From Streptomyces sp. NRRL F-525 (GTDB lineage: Bacteria; Actinomycetota; Actinomycetes; Streptomycetales; Streptomycetaceae): DNA of 64,000 bases. Each line of letters opens with the position of its first letter. Position 1 is the first letter of the stretch. The stretch spans positions 1-64,000 of the forward strand of contig NZ_JNXE01000005.1 in NCBI RefSeq assembly GCF_000716605.1, read 5' to 3'. Below, piece after piece: positions 35,959 to 43,630 of this stretch. A program made the translations under genes and the position numbers. The notes under the pieces are model-generated. The model was not told the origin of the DNA, did no database searches, and saw nothing but the letters and a program-made list of their open reading frames with translations.

Positions 35959-36390
35959 ATGGATCTCCCGCCCTTCAACACCACCCCCACCCGCGTCGGT
36001 TGGGACACCTCCGCCCTCGACCCCCTCCGCCCCGTCGCCGAAGCCCGGCACCGCACCCGCGTATGGCTCCAAGACCACTGGAAACTGGGCGAGTTGGCCG
36101 ACTCCGTCGAGCTCGCCGTGGGGGAGCTGTGCACGAATGCCGTACGGCACGGCGGTGGGCTCGCGGGGCTGGAGCTGACGCTCGGGACCGGGCGGAAGTT
36201 CGCTCCGCCGTTCCTGCGGGTGACGGTGACCGACCATGCCCCCGCGCTGGTGCCCGAACTGCCCGCGTGCGTCGACCTGTTGGACGAGGGCGGCCGGGGG
36301 CTGCGGCTCGTGGAGGCGTTGGCGCGGCGGTGGGGGTGGCACCGTACGGGGTTCGACGAGAAGCAGGTCTGGTGCACGTTCACCGTGTGA
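35959..36390 (+). CDS. ATP-binding protein, anti-sigma-factor-like kinase (HATPase_c_2)
   Basis: The 143-residue GHKL ATPase has an N-box (ELAVGELCTNAVRHGGG), a G1 box (VTVTDHAPALVP) and a G2 box (DEGGRGLRLVEALARRWG). It may phosphorylate or sequester a partner, like SpoIIAB/RsbW proteins. It is divergent from the XRE/DUF5753 gene, sharing 159 bp of promoter region. The three genes together resemble the whiJ/abaA-type cassettes. Confidence 0.88.
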   Translation: MDLPPFNTTPTRVGWDTSALDPLRPVAEARHRTRVWLQDHWKLGELADSVELAVGELCTNAVRHGGGLAGLELTLGTGRKFAPPFLRVTVTDHAPALVPELPACVDLLDEGGRGLRLVEALARRWGWHRTGFDEKQVWCTFTV

Positions 36391-36411
36391 GCGGTGAGCG
36401 GTGAACGGGGC

Positions 36412-36618
36412 TTACGGCCGGCCCCCGCGCCCCCGCCCCGCCTCCGTCAACGCGTCCGTCCAGCCCGCCGCGTACGCCCGCGACTCGCGCGTGAGCAACT
36501 CCTCGTACAGCCGGTCGAGCAGAGCCGTGCGGTCGGGGGCGGGGGAATGCAGGAGGTGGGCGAGGCGGGTGTAGGTGTCGATCGGCTGCTGCGGGGAGTG
36601 ACTCGTGCCAGTCGCCAT
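36412..36618 (-). CDS. small hypothetical protein
   Basis: The 68-residue protein (MATGTSHSPQQPIDTYTRLA, then DRTALLDRLYEELLTRESRA) has a mostly helical middle and a Gly/Arg-rich end. AGGAAAGCAGGA lies upstream of ATG 36618. There is no recognised family. It lies downstream of, and convergent with, the ATPase gene. Confidence 0.5.
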   Translation of the reverse strand: MATGTSHSPQQPIDTYTRLAHLLHSPAPDRTALLDRLYEELLTRESRAYAAGWTDALTEAGRGRGGRP

Positions 36619-36855
36619 GTCGTCGTCCTGCTTTCCTGTCTGTCCGCTCGGCTGGTGGTACAGGTGGCGCTCCTGGTGCGCTCGAAGCGTCGGTTCGAAC
36701 TAGTGTACGAGTAATCCTGTGGTGGTGTTTCGTGTTTGCCGAAGACAGTTGCCCGCTGTGCGGTCCGGACCTGCGGTGATGCGGGGTGCGGTGGCAGTTG
36801 TGCCAGGTTGGTGAAGTAGGATCCGGCCGTTCTCCCGTCGGTGAATGAAAGGTGA

Positions 36856-37056
36856 ATGACCAGGCCCGGTGCGGCATTTGGGGGCCTGGCCGCGACGGTG
36901 GGCGGCGATGAGGCGCATGTGACCGACTGGCTCGAACAAGCCCCCGATCTTCCCCATCTCATCGCCCGGCTGTCCGAACTCGTCCTACGGCTCGGCTACG
37001 CCCCCGACGACCTGGTGATCCTGCCTCGTGCCGACTTCCGTATGTCCAACTGCTGA
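36856..37056 (+). CDS. small hypothetical protein
   Basis: The 66-residue reading has a regular helical centre (VTDWLEQAPDLPHLIARLSE, LVLRLGYAPDDLVILPRADF). Such amphipathic composition is more protein-like than the overlapping frames. ATG 36856 is preceded by GAAAGG. Family unknown. Confidence 0.5.
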   Translation: MTRPGAAFGGLAATVGGDEAHVTDWLEQAPDLPHLIARLSELVLRLGYAPDDLVILPRADFRMSNC

Positions 37057-37109
37057 GCGCTCCGCCCGAGTTGACGCGAGTAGAAGAGCGCGGGGAACAG
37101 GAGCGGGTC

Positions 37110-37373
37110 GTGGCGCGGGAGAAGCGTGCCGCGCCCGCCGAACGGCGTTCGGTCGTACGGCGCAACGGGCGGCCCAGCGTGCCCCCGCTGAACGCCGGAA
37201 CCGGGCGCGACAAGGGACGTAGGACGGAACCGTCGGAGCCCTCGCCGGCCCGGCCCGGCACCCGGAGTGAGGAACGCCCCCGGCTCTCCGCCAAGGCCCG
37301 TGCCCTCGCGGACGAGTTGGAGGGCCGGGCCTCCAACGGGCGCCGGGACGAGGAGAACGGCACGGTGGACTGA
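37110..37373 (+). CDS. small basic hypothetical protein
   Basis: The 87-residue charged protein (rich in Arg, Glu and Pro) ends KARALADELEGRASNGRRDE. GTG 37110 has AGGAG six bases upstream and is preferred over TTG 37071, which has no ribosome site. Its stop lies 3 bp from the end of the convergent tail-chaperone frame, a tight fit that supports both. Overlapping minus-strand frames are less convincing. Confidence 0.4.
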   Translation: MAREKRAAPAERRSVVRRNGRPSVPPLNAGTGRDKGRRTEPSEPSPARPGTRSEERPRLSAKARALADELEGRASNGRRDEENGTVD

Positions 37374-37376
37374 CAA

Positions 37377-38068
37377 TCAGCCGAAGAACCGGGCCAGTTG
37401 GACTGTAGAGGGAGCCGGCTCCTCGGCCTCGGGCCCGTTCTCCTGCGCCGGTGTCTCCTCGCCGTACGAAGGGCGCGGTACCGGTGCCGGTGGGTCCGGC
37501 TGGTCGCCCTCCTCCGAGTTGACGGAGGCGAACATCCAGTTGGCGGCGGCGAGATGGTCCACGGCGGCGGCCAGCAGATGGTCGGTCACCGACCAGTCGG
37601 CGGCCTCGCCGTGCAGCTCCCGGTTGAGGGCGCTGTCGTGCGGCAACTGCCGTACGAGCACGGTGAGTCGGCGCGCGGAGAGCCGGTCACGATGCCAGTC
37701 GAGCAGATCGATGCCGTAATAGCGGAGCAGGTCCGCTTCGAGGGCCTCGGCGTGTTCGTCGACGAACCCGACGAGGCTCAGCCTTCCCCCAGGCCGAGCC
37801 CGGTCTCCTTGCCGTAGGCCTCCAGGATGGCGGCGATGTCCTGCATCGTGACCTCGTGCTGTTCGAAGCGGGTGAACTGCTTCTCGCCCAGCAGGAGTTG
37901 GAGCAGCCCGTCCACGTCGTTGTCGTCGAGCTTGCGCAGCGCCTTGGCGGTGGCGCGGGTCAGCTCGGTGGGGAGGGTGTAGCTCTCGGTGTCGAGTTCG
38001 AACGACCAGGTACGGCCGAGGGCTTCGAGCCGCTGGGCGCGGGCCGCGTTGACGTCGAAACGGGTCAT
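37377..38068 (-). CDS. tail assembly chaperone, long form (-1 frameshift, GT type)
   Basis: The first frame (38068 to 37778) is joined by a -1 shift at GGGGGAA (plus-strand 37784-37790) to a second frame ending at 37377, giving about 230 residues. The second frame has no good start of its own and reads GRLSLVGFVDEHAEALEADL, then YYGIDLLDWHRDRLSARRLT and ADWSVTDHLLAAAVDHLAAA. This is the usual second-half sequence of actinophage tail chaperones. The pair wraps the tape measure during tail assembly. Frameshifting is inferred from conserved gene architecture and the slippery site. Confidence 0.75.
37778..38068 (-). CDS. tail assembly chaperone, short form (G type)
   Basis: The 96-residue protein begins MTRFDVNAARAQRLEALGRT and ends AILEAYGKETGLGLGEG just after the slippery sequence. 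Content (ELTRATAKALRKLDDNDVDG, LGEKQFTRFEQHEVTMQDIA) is typical of the first chaperone in siphovirus tail operons. It follows the major tail protein by about 100 bp. Most ribosomes should end here, with a fraction shifting into the long form. Confidence 0.8.
   Translation of the reverse strand: MTRFDVNAARAQRLEALGRTWSFELDTESYTLPTELTRATAKALRKLDDNDVDGLLQLLLGEKQFTRFEQHEVTMQDIAAILEAYGKETGLGLGEG
37784..37790 (-). promoter_or_regulatory. -1 ribosomal frameshift slippery site
   Basis: Read on the minus strand the codons are CTG GGG GAA GGC TGA. GGGGGAA lets the GGG-decoding tRNA re-pair fully on GGG one base back, and the stop comes two codons later. The -1 frame is open for about 400 bp and encodes the conserved second chaperone half. 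Confidence 0.7.
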
Positions 38069-38168
38069 GGGGATGAGTGCTCCTTAACAGGCCCAACGGG
38101 CCTCGGTAATAAGGGGAGTTGGGGGCCGGGGCGGGACGGGCGGGCGTGCCCCGTCCCACCCCGGTGGG

Positions 38169-38768
38169 TCAGGACGCGGCGTACGCGGCGTCCTTCATCA
38201 CGAAGCTGGCCAGCGGCGAACCGTCGGCCGCGGACATCGCGCTGAACGTGATGCCGAGCTGCGCCGCCGACTTGCGGGCCAGCTTGATGTCGTCCGACGC
38301 GGTGACCTGGCCGCGCGGGATGCCGAAGCGGTACGTCACCGTCGAGCCGTCGCTCGCCCGGACGTCGGTGAACTCCAGCCCGAGAGCGCGCACATCGGCG
38401 AACGGCCGGTCGGCGATGTCGTACTGGTAGACGCCCGTCGAACCGGTCACCGCGCTGACCCCGCCGCCGCCCATGAAGAACGGCAGCGTGTCCTCGTTGA
38501 ACTGCATCAGCGAGAACTTGAGGGTCAGATCGCGGTCCGAGTACACGAAGTGCACCGGGCTCACCGCCTGCCACACGTCGACCGGCTCCAGCTTGTCCTT
38601 CTTGCTGAAGGTGACACCGTCACCGGAGGTGAACCCGAGGTTCTTCCAGGTCGCCCAGTCGGTGGCGGGGTCGGTGGAGAAGGTCGACGGGACGTCGGTG
38701 TCGGCCGGGGCGACGTAGAGGCGGCCTACGCCGGCGATGCGGATCTCGGAGGAGTTGGTTCCTGCCAT
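38169..38768 (-). CDS. major tail protein
   Basis: This 199-residue tube protein starts AGTNSSEIRIAGVGRLYVAP and has the alternating strand pattern of siphovirus major tail subunits. Other supporting segments are SGDGVTFSKKDKLEPVDVWQ, ALGLEFTDVRASDGSTVTYR and KSAAQLGITFSAMSAADG. A GGAGATTC site precedes ATG 38768. A terminator-like hairpin lies between it and the tail terminator gene, a plausible way to adjust stoichiometry. Confidence 0.85.
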   Translation of the reverse strand: MAGTNSSEIRIAGVGRLYVAPADTDVPSTFSTDPATDWATWKNLGFTSGDGVTFSKKDKLEPVDVWQAVSPVHFVYSDRDLTLKFSLMQFNEDTLPFFMGGGGVSAVTGSTGVYQYDIADRPFADVRALGLEFTDVRASDGSTVTYRFGIPRGQVTASDDIKLARKSAAQLGITFSAMSAADGSPLASFVMKDAAYAAS

Positions 38769-38837
38769 GGTGAATCTCCTTGTTTTCCAGGTGAGTTGGG
38801 ATGGGGTGCGGTCGTACCCGGGAGGTCCGGGTACGAA

Positions 38838-38868
38838 GAAGGCCCCGCCGGGGGGTGGCGGGGCCTTC
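38838..38868 (-). terminator. hairpin between tail terminator and major tail genes
   Basis: GAAGGCCCCGCC (38838-38849) and GGCGGGGCCTTC (38857-38868) form a perfect 12-bp stem with a 7-base loop. On the minus strand the 3' side is TTCGTACC, so the T-tract is poor. It could be a partial terminator or an mRNA-stabilising structure. Confidence 0.55.
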
Positions 38869-38926
38869 GGTCTGTGGGGCGGCGCGGAGCGTCCGGGAGG
38901 TCGGTGGGTGGGATCGGTGGGTGGGG

Positions 38927-39340
38927 TCAGTAGACGTCCACGTACACCTTCATCACCGTGACGTAGCGGTTGGCCGCGGAGTAGAGGTAGTCGGGCAGCC
39001 AGCGCGGGCCGTCCTGCTCCTCGACCTCGGTGACGAGGTTCGTGCCGTACTTGTTGTTCGCCATCGCCAGTACGGCCTGACGGGCGTCGTTGGCCAGGAC
39101 GTGCGCGGCCTGCTTGGTCGGGCCGTACACCTCCAGTTCGATCAGCGGCTGGTCGACGTGGCGTTCACCGACCCAGGCGCCGCCGCGCCGGTTGACGAAC
39201 ACGGCGGCGGCCGTGCCGTCGAAGCCGGTCGGCGCCTGTACGGCGACGATCGCGCCGGAGAGCCGGGGGTCGTCCTCCAGGATGTCGACGATCATCGCCT
39301 CGACGTCCGGGAAGGCGCTCGGTGGAGTGGGTGTGGTCAT
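38927..39340 (-). CDS. tail terminator/completion protein
   Basis: The 137-residue protein begins with PDVEAMIVDILEDDPRLSGA and includes VQAPTGFDGTAAAVFVNRRG, VDQPLIELEVYGPTKQAAHV and YVTVMKVYVDVY. This matches the small alpha/beta proteins that cap siphovirus tails and meet the head. It is the first gene of the tail operon. The genes normally found before it (capsid, head-tail connectors, portal, terminase) are absent. Confidence 0.78.
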   Translation of the reverse strand: MTTPTPPSAFPDVEAMIVDILEDDPRLSGAIVAVQAPTGFDGTAAAVFVNRRGGAWVGERHVDQPLIELEVYGPTKQAAHVLANDARQAVLAMANNKYGTNLVTEVEEQDGPRWLPDYLYSAANRYVTVMKVYVDVY

Positions 39341-39468
39341 GCCGGGTCACCTCGGGGCAGCTTCGGGAGGGCGTGCGGGACGCGGCGGTACGCCTGCACA
39401 CCGCGACGAGGCACTGAGCGGCCGGCCTGCGGGCGCAGCTCCGCCGCTGCACCAACTGTGACAGACGA

Positions 39469-39484
39469 GCGTGCGCGCACGCAA
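39469..39484 (-). promoter_or_regulatory. operator-like motif A upstream of tail operon
   Basis: On the minus strand this reads TTGCGTGCGCGCACGC; its core GCGTGCGCGCACGC is a perfect 14-bp palindrome. Related sequences (TTGCnnGCGmGCRC) occur at 40222, 40242 (minus) and 40371, around the XRE gene and the WhiB operon. It lies 129 bp upstream of the first tail gene. Confidence 0.6.
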
Positions 39485-39609
39485 CTAAAAACCGAGAACC
39501 GGGTGAGCGGGGGAGGTGGAGGGAGGTGGGGGAGAGGCTCGGGAGCCAAGAGGGATGGGTGGGGGGAGAAGTCTGGGAGCGGCGAGGGAGGGACCAGTTC
39601 CCTCGTACC

Positions 39610-39674
<65 letters not shown>

Positions 39675-39706
39675 TGATCGGGGCCCGAGGGCCGGAGGCC
39701 GACCGG

Positions 39707-40183
39707 TCAGTCGGTCATCAGCAGCCGTGCGTCCTCGCGCCGCACGTGTTCTACGGCTTCTGCCGCCGGTACGTCGTTCGGCAGGAACTGCTCGACCACC
39801 CGCACGAACATCTCCCTCCGGTCGGCCGGCACCCCCAGCAGATCGGCGACCTCCTCCAGCGTGGGGCGTCGGGTGAACTCGGCGCCGGGTGCGGGGGAGG
39901 CCAAGTAGTCGTGCGGGTCGGCGAGTTCCTCCGCGGTGAGTCGGCCGGAGCGGATGAGCATGTCGCGGACCGGTACGCCCAGCACGCGGGCGAGCCTGCG
40001 TGTGGTCTCCAAGTCCGGCATGCTCTGGCGCTGCAGCAGGCGGGTGACGGCGGCCCGGTGGACCCCCGCCTCGTCCGCGATCCGGGACTTGCCGCCGCCG
40101 CGCGGGCTGTCGATGTCGTAGCCGCGGTCGCGCATCAGGTCCTCGACCCACGCGGCGAACGCGTCCAGATCCTGGCTGGTCAT
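39707..40183 (-). CDS. XRE-family transcriptional regulator
   Basis: This 158-residue repressor-like protein has a helix-turn-helix at about residues 30-65 (GGGKSRIADEAGVHRAAVTR, LLQRQSMPDLETTRRLARVL). A helical C-terminal part (TLEEVADLLGVPADRREMFV, VVEQFLPNDVPAAEAVEHV) follows. It sits at the head of the tail operon on the same strand and is divergent from the WhiB-like gene. Four copies of a TTGCnnGCGmGCRC motif surround it, making it the prime candidate for control of the island. Confidence 0.85.
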   Translation of the reverse strand: MTSQDLDAFAAWVEDLMRDRGYDIDSPRGGGKSRIADEAGVHRAAVTRLLQRQSMPDLETTRRLARVLGVPVRDMLIRSGRLTAEELADPHDYLASPAPGAEFTRRPTLEEVADLLGVPADRREMFVRVVEQFLPNDVPAAEAVEHVRREDARLLMTD

Positions 40184-40221
40184 CTGTGTGCTCGCTTCCT
40201 TTGGATGGCAGCGAGCTTAGC

Positions 40222-40257
40222 TTGCTTGCGCGCACGGAATTACGTGCTCGCGTGCAA
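40222..40257. promoter_or_regulatory. operator-like motif pair B and C upstream of XRE gene
   Basis: TTGCTTGCGCGCACGG (40222-40237) faces the complement of TTGCACGCGAGCACGT (40242-40257). Together they form an imperfect inverted repeat 40-75 bp upstream of the XRE start at 40183. Both fit the motif seen at 39469 and 40371, suggesting autoregulation. Confidence 0.6.
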
Positions 40258-40370
40258 GCACTAAGGAAAATCGGCTCAATTGGGGGGAGGTTCGGTGGAG
40301 ATGGGGGCGTGGGGGCCGGTTTCGTGACGGGTTGTCGCCGTGAATGTGAGGTGAGTGACCAAAGTTTCCG

Positions 40371-40386
40371 TTGCGAGCGCGCGCGC
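40371..40386 (+). promoter_or_regulatory. operator-like motif D upstream of WhiB-like operon
   Basis: TTGCGAGCGCGCGCAA is a 14-of-16 palindrome, 73 bp upstream of the WhiB-like start. It shares TTGCnnGCG with motifs A-C, so the same XRE protein may control the divergent operon. Confidence 0.5.
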
Positions 40387-40458
40387 AATCTGTAAACCTG
40401 GACGGCCGGATGGCACGTGCCAAACGCCTGTGCCACACCCGTCCTCCAGGGAGGCCCC

Positions 40459-40818
40459 ATGTCCACGATGCCCGCGATATCCAGCGACACCTGCCCACCA
40501 CCGCGCCGCTACGACTGCGATGGAGCCGTCGGCTGGCAGACCGCCGCTGCCTGCGCCGGACTCCCGCCCAAGGCCGTCTTCTCGAAGAAGGTCAAGGAGG
40601 CCGCTCCCGTTCTGCGGGCCTGCGCCCGTTGCCCGGTGCGGCGGGACTGCGAGCGGATCGTCGCGCCGGCCGACAACTGGTTCGACGGCGTGTGCGGCGG
40701 CCGCCTCTACCGCTCGGGGCGACCGGTCGAGATCCCCGCGCACCTCCTCCCGGCCGCGCTGACCGCCATGCCGGCGCTGTCGACCGCGCGTGCTCCGCGG
40801 GGAGGCTCCCTTGCCTGA
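40459..40818 (+). CDS. WhiB-like (Wbl) iron-sulfur protein
   Basis: The 119-residue protein has the Wbl cysteine pattern: an isolated Cys (TAAACAGLPPKAVF), then C-x2-C-x5-C (ACARCPVRRDC). This is followed by the turn that in most Wbl proteins is GVWGG and here is GVCGGRLY. The pattern would bind a 4Fe-4S cluster sensitive to redox or NO. GGGAGG precedes ATG 40459. It overlaps the next gene by 8 bp. Phage- and plasmid-borne Wbl proteins often vary in this turn. Confidence 0.82.
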   Translation: MSTMPAISSDTCPPPRRYDCDGAVGWQTAAACAGLPPKAVFSKKVKEAAPVLRACARCPVRRDCERIVAPADNWFDGVCGGRLYRSGRPVEIPAHLLPAALTAMPALSTARAPRGGSLA

Positions 40819-41482
40819 CCCGAGTCCGGGGTCCGCCGCGGCGGACCCGACCACGCACGCCGCGCTCTGGATCGGCACGCTGCTCCAGCAGTTCCCCGAA
40901 CTCGCCGTCGAACTCGCCCCCGGCCGCACCTCACCGGCCCACCGCGCCCCCGCCCCGCCGCCCCCGCCCGACCTCGGCGACCGGCTCCGCGAGGAACGCG
41001 CCGAGGCCCTCCTCCTGGAACAGCGGCACGGACTCGTCGCCCCCGGCCACAGCGCGGCCCCGCTGCGCCTGCACATCTCCGACACGATCCGGGACATCAC
41101 CGACGGCGTCGTAGAACTGGAAGAGGCCGTGCGGGAGCGGCTCGGGCTGCCTCGGGCGCGGCGGGCGGCCGTGCCCGAGCGGTTGCGGCGGATCGCCGGG
41201 CTGCTCGACGCGGTGGCCGCCGATGCCGTACTCGCCGCGCACGTACGGGACGAGACGCGGCGGATGGCTCGGCGCTGTGCGCGTGCGCTGGGGGACACCG
41301 AGAGGGTCGTACGGGTGTCGGGGCGTTGTCCCTGGTGCGACTCGGTGTCGTTGCGGGCCTTCCCGGACCGGGGGGCGGTGCTCTGTGTGAACCCGGCGTG
41401 CCGTTGCTCGGTGCCGGACTGCGGCTGCCACGACGATCCGGCCTACCGGCACACCTGGGACGAGGGGGAGTGGGAGCGATGA
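40811..41482 (+). CDS. zinc-ribbon-like hypothetical protein
   Basis: The 223-residue protein starts at TTG 40811 with GGGGAGG six bases upstream, inside the end of the Wbl gene. The middle is helical (LHISDTIRDITDGVVELEEA, VRERLGLPRARRAAVPERLR). The C-terminus has two Cys pairs and more (GRCPWCDSVSLRAF, CVNPACRCSVPDCGCHDDPA), a probable zinc ribbon. Related proteins appear in Streptomyces phage-like modules next to small helix-turn-helix genes. Function unknown. Confidence 0.7.
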   Translation: MPDPSPGSAAADPTTHAALWIGTLLQQFPELAVELAPGRTSPAHRAPAPPPPPDLGDRLREERAEALLLEQRHGLVAPGHSAAPLRLHISDTIRDITDGVVELEEAVRERLGLPRARRAAVPERLRRIAGLLDAVAADAVLAAHVRDETRRMARRCARALGDTERVVRVSGRCPWCDSVSLRAFPDRGAVLCVNPACRCSVPDCGCHDDPAYRHTWDEGEWER

Positions 41483-41688
41483 CGACGTTCACCAGGGGCC
41501 GGATGCCGACGCTGATTCCCGGGCCGCTCGCCGCGCAGGAGGCCGGGGTCGCGCCCGCCACCATCCGCAAGTGGGTACAGCTCGGGCATCTGGCGCCGGT
41601 CGGCCGGGCGGGGCGGGCCCAACTGTTCCGGCTGGAGGACGTGTTCGCGGCGGAACGTGCCGCCGGGGGCGGTCGCCGCGCACGCTGA
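41479..41688 (+). CDS. small MerR/excisionase-type helix-turn-helix protein
   Basis: The 69-residue protein has a winged-helix pattern: LIPGPLAAQEAGVAPATIRK, WVQLGHLAPVGRAGRAQLFR, LEDVFAAERAAG. It is typical of phage-type Xis/MerR-like DNA-binding proteins. ATG 41479 overlaps the previous stop (ATGA). It ends the Wbl-zinc-HTH operon and the island. Confidence 0.75.
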   Translation: MTTFTRGRMPTLIPGPLAAQEAGVAPATIRKWVQLGHLAPVGRAGRAQLFRLEDVFAAERAAGGGRRAR

Positions 41689-41855
41689 GGGACGGCGACG
41701 GAGGGTCACCCCGCTCCCCTCTATAGGGGGTTCAGGGATCTGTACGGGGGCGGGGGTGGCCGACCTCTTTCGGTATCGGTGGGGAACCGGTGCCGTTTTC
41801 GGTGCGTTGGAGCATCATGGAGGCATTCGGTCTCCGGCGCCGGGGGAGGTGTTCC

Positions 41856-42413
41856 GTGTCGTACCCGACACCGTGGCAGGGGCAGTGGCCAGGACCGCAC
41901 CAGCCGTCGCAGGGGCCGAGCGGGGCGTCGATGCTGGCCGCGACGGCGGACCGGGAGCGGACCGTGGACGTGCTCCGGGCCGGTTTCGCCGAGGGGCGGC
42001 TGCGCGAGGACGAGCTGGAGAAGCGGGTCGCCCGGGCCTACGGCGCCCGTACGGTGGGCGAGTTGATGCTCCTGGTCGCCGATCTGCCCCAGGGCCCCCA
42101 GGTGCTGCCCGCCGTCCAGGCACCGCCGCCGGGATTCCGGCCGGTGCCGCCGACGTTCCTGCCGCCCCCGGTGCCGCCGACCAACGGCAAGGCGGTCGGC
42201 TCGCTGGTCTGCGGCCTCCTCATCGTCCCGACCCTGGGCCTCACCGGCATCCCCGCGGTGATCCTCGGCCACACCGCCCGCGCGGAGATCCAGCGCACGG
42301 ACCAGGGCGGCGACGGCCTCGCCCTGACCGGCCTGGTCTTCGGGTGGCTCGCGGTGACGGGTTGGGTGCTGATGCTGCTCCTGATGATCGCGGCGGCGGC
42401 GAGCTCGACCTGA
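41856..42413 (+). CDS. DUF1707/DUF4190 membrane protein
   Basis: The 185-residue protein begins after GTG 41856 (GGGGGAGG seven bases upstream). A DUF1707 motif (ATADRERTVDVLRAGFAEGR, LREDELEKRVARAYGARTVG) is followed by a Pro-rich linker. A DUF4190 pair of membrane helices with a small loop (GSLVCGLLIVPTLGLTGIPA, ILGHTARAEIQR, LTGLVFGWLAVTGWVLML) completes it. The DUF1707 motif is common in actinobacterial envelope proteins; no function is known. Confidence 0.82.
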   Translation: MSYPTPWQGQWPGPHQPSQGPSGASMLAATADRERTVDVLRAGFAEGRLREDELEKRVARAYGARTVGELMLLVADLPQGPQVLPAVQAPPPGFRPVPPTFLPPPVPPTNGKAVGSLVCGLLIVPTLGLTGIPAVILGHTARAEIQRTDQGGDGLALTGLVFGWLAVTGWVLMLLLMIAAAASST

Positions 42414-42522
42414 GGGCTCCCGTACCGTAGATCTGCGAGCTCCGAGCCGTAGATTCGAAGATCGCGGACGAGGCTCGGCTTCGGCATGACCCCCGTCGAG
42501 CCGTGGGTGCCACCCATTTGTT

Positions 42523-42551
42523 TTGACCGCAGCGAATGAGGTAGGTACGCT
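42523..42551 (+). promoter_or_regulatory. rpsL operon promoter
   Basis: TTGACC (42523-42528), a 17-bp spacer and TACGCT (42546-42551) make a near-consensus promoter about 195 bp upstream of rpsL. The 332-bp gap from 42414 to 42745 contains no other feature that I can support. Confidence 0.8.
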
Positions 42552-42745
42552 CAGACCTTGTGCCTGGGGTGTGCCCTGGCTCTCGTGCGTGCCTTGAACC
42601 GCACTAAGGGAGCCGACACTGGCCACCGCAATCTGCGCCCCTTTTGCTCACCGGCGAAAGTCTGCGGGATTCGACACACCCGACCGCGTGGGTCGGCGAT
42701 GTTCCAGGTTAGCTTCACCATCGGCACACAGAAACCGGAGAAGTA

Positions 42746-43117
42746 GTGCCTACGATCCAGCAGCTGGTCCGGAAGGGCCGGCAGGACAAGGTCGAGAAGA
42801 ACAAGACGCCCGCACTCGAGGGTTCCCCTCAGCGTCGTGGCGTCTGCACGCGTGTGTTCACGACCACCCCGAAGAAGCCGAACTCGGCCCTGCGTAAGGT
42901 CGCGCGTGTGCGTCTGACCAGCGGGATCGAAGTCACCGCTTACATTCCGGGTGAGGGACACAACCTGCAGGAGCACTCCATCGTGCTCGTGCGTGGCGGT
43001 CGTGTGAAGGACCTGCCCGGTGTTCGCTACAAGATCATCCGCGGTTCGCTTGACACCCAGGGTGTCAAGAACCGCAAGCAGGCCCGCAGCCGCTACGGCG
43101 CCAAGAAGGAGAAGTAG
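42746..43117 (+). CDS. rpsL: 30S ribosomal protein S12
   Basis: The 123-residue decoding-centre protein contains [16 protein letters not shown] with Lys43 and [13 protein letters not shown] with Lys88. Both streptomycin-resistance positions are therefore wild type. GTG 42746 is preceded by GGAGAAGTA. rpsG follows within 4 bp. Confidence 0.98.
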   Translation: MPTIQQLVRKGRQDKVEKNKTPALEGSPQRRGVCTRVFTTTPKKPNSALRKVARVRLTSGIEVTAYIPGEGHNLQEHSIVLVRGGRVKDLPGVRYKIIRGSLDTQGVKNRKQARSRYGAKKEK

Positions 43118-43120
43118 AAA

Positions 43121-43591
43121 ATGCCTCGTAAGGGCCCCGCCCCGAAGCGCCCGGTCATCATCGACCCGGTCTACGGTTCTCCTCTTGTCACCTCCCTGAT
43201 CAACAAGGTGCTGCTGAACGGCAAGCGCTCCACCGCCGAGCGCATCGTGTACGGCGCCATGGAGGGCCTGCGCGAGAAGACCAGCAACGACCCGGTCATC
43301 ACGCTGAAGCGCGCGCTGGAGAACATCAAGCCCACGCTTGAGGTCAAGTCCCGCCGAGTCGGCGGTGCGACGTACCAGGTCCCGATCGAGGTCAAGCCCG
43401 GTCGCGCCAACACGCTCGCGCTGCGCTGGCTGGTCGGTTACTCCCGCGCCCGTCGCGAGAAGACCATGACCGAGCGTCTGCTCAACGAGCTTCTCGACGC
43501 TTCGAACGGCCTCGGTGCGGCCGTCAAGAAGCGCGAGGACACCCACAAGATGGCCGAGTCCAACAAGGCCTTCGCGCACTACCGCTGGTAG
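43121..43591 (+). CDS. rpsG: 30S ribosomal protein S7
   Basis: The 156-residue primary 16S-binding protein organises the 30S head. Landmarks are [40 protein letters not shown] and [20 protein letters not shown]. It starts 3 bp after rpsL and precedes fusA. Confidence 0.98.
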   Translation: MPRKGPAPKRPVIIDPVYGSPLVTSLINKVLLNGKRSTAERIVYGAMEGLREKTSNDPVITLKRALENIKPTLEVKSRRVGGATYQVPIEVKPGRANTLALRWLVGYSRARREKTMTERLLNELLDASNGLGAAVKKREDTHKMAESNKAFAHYRW

Positions 43592-43630
43592 TCGCAGACC
43601 CCATCGAGACCGAGAGAAGACCGAAGCCTT

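Noticed and set aside
36959..37363. 134-codon minus-strand frame
   Set aside because: Its composition is Ser/Arg-rich shadow. The plus-strand small genes have better starts and protein-like helices.
19526..39340. Contractile injection system (eCIS)
   Set aside because: There is no sheath, baseplate gpJ/W-type or AAA+ ATPase gene. Tail chaperones, the distal tail protein and the hub are of siphovirus type.
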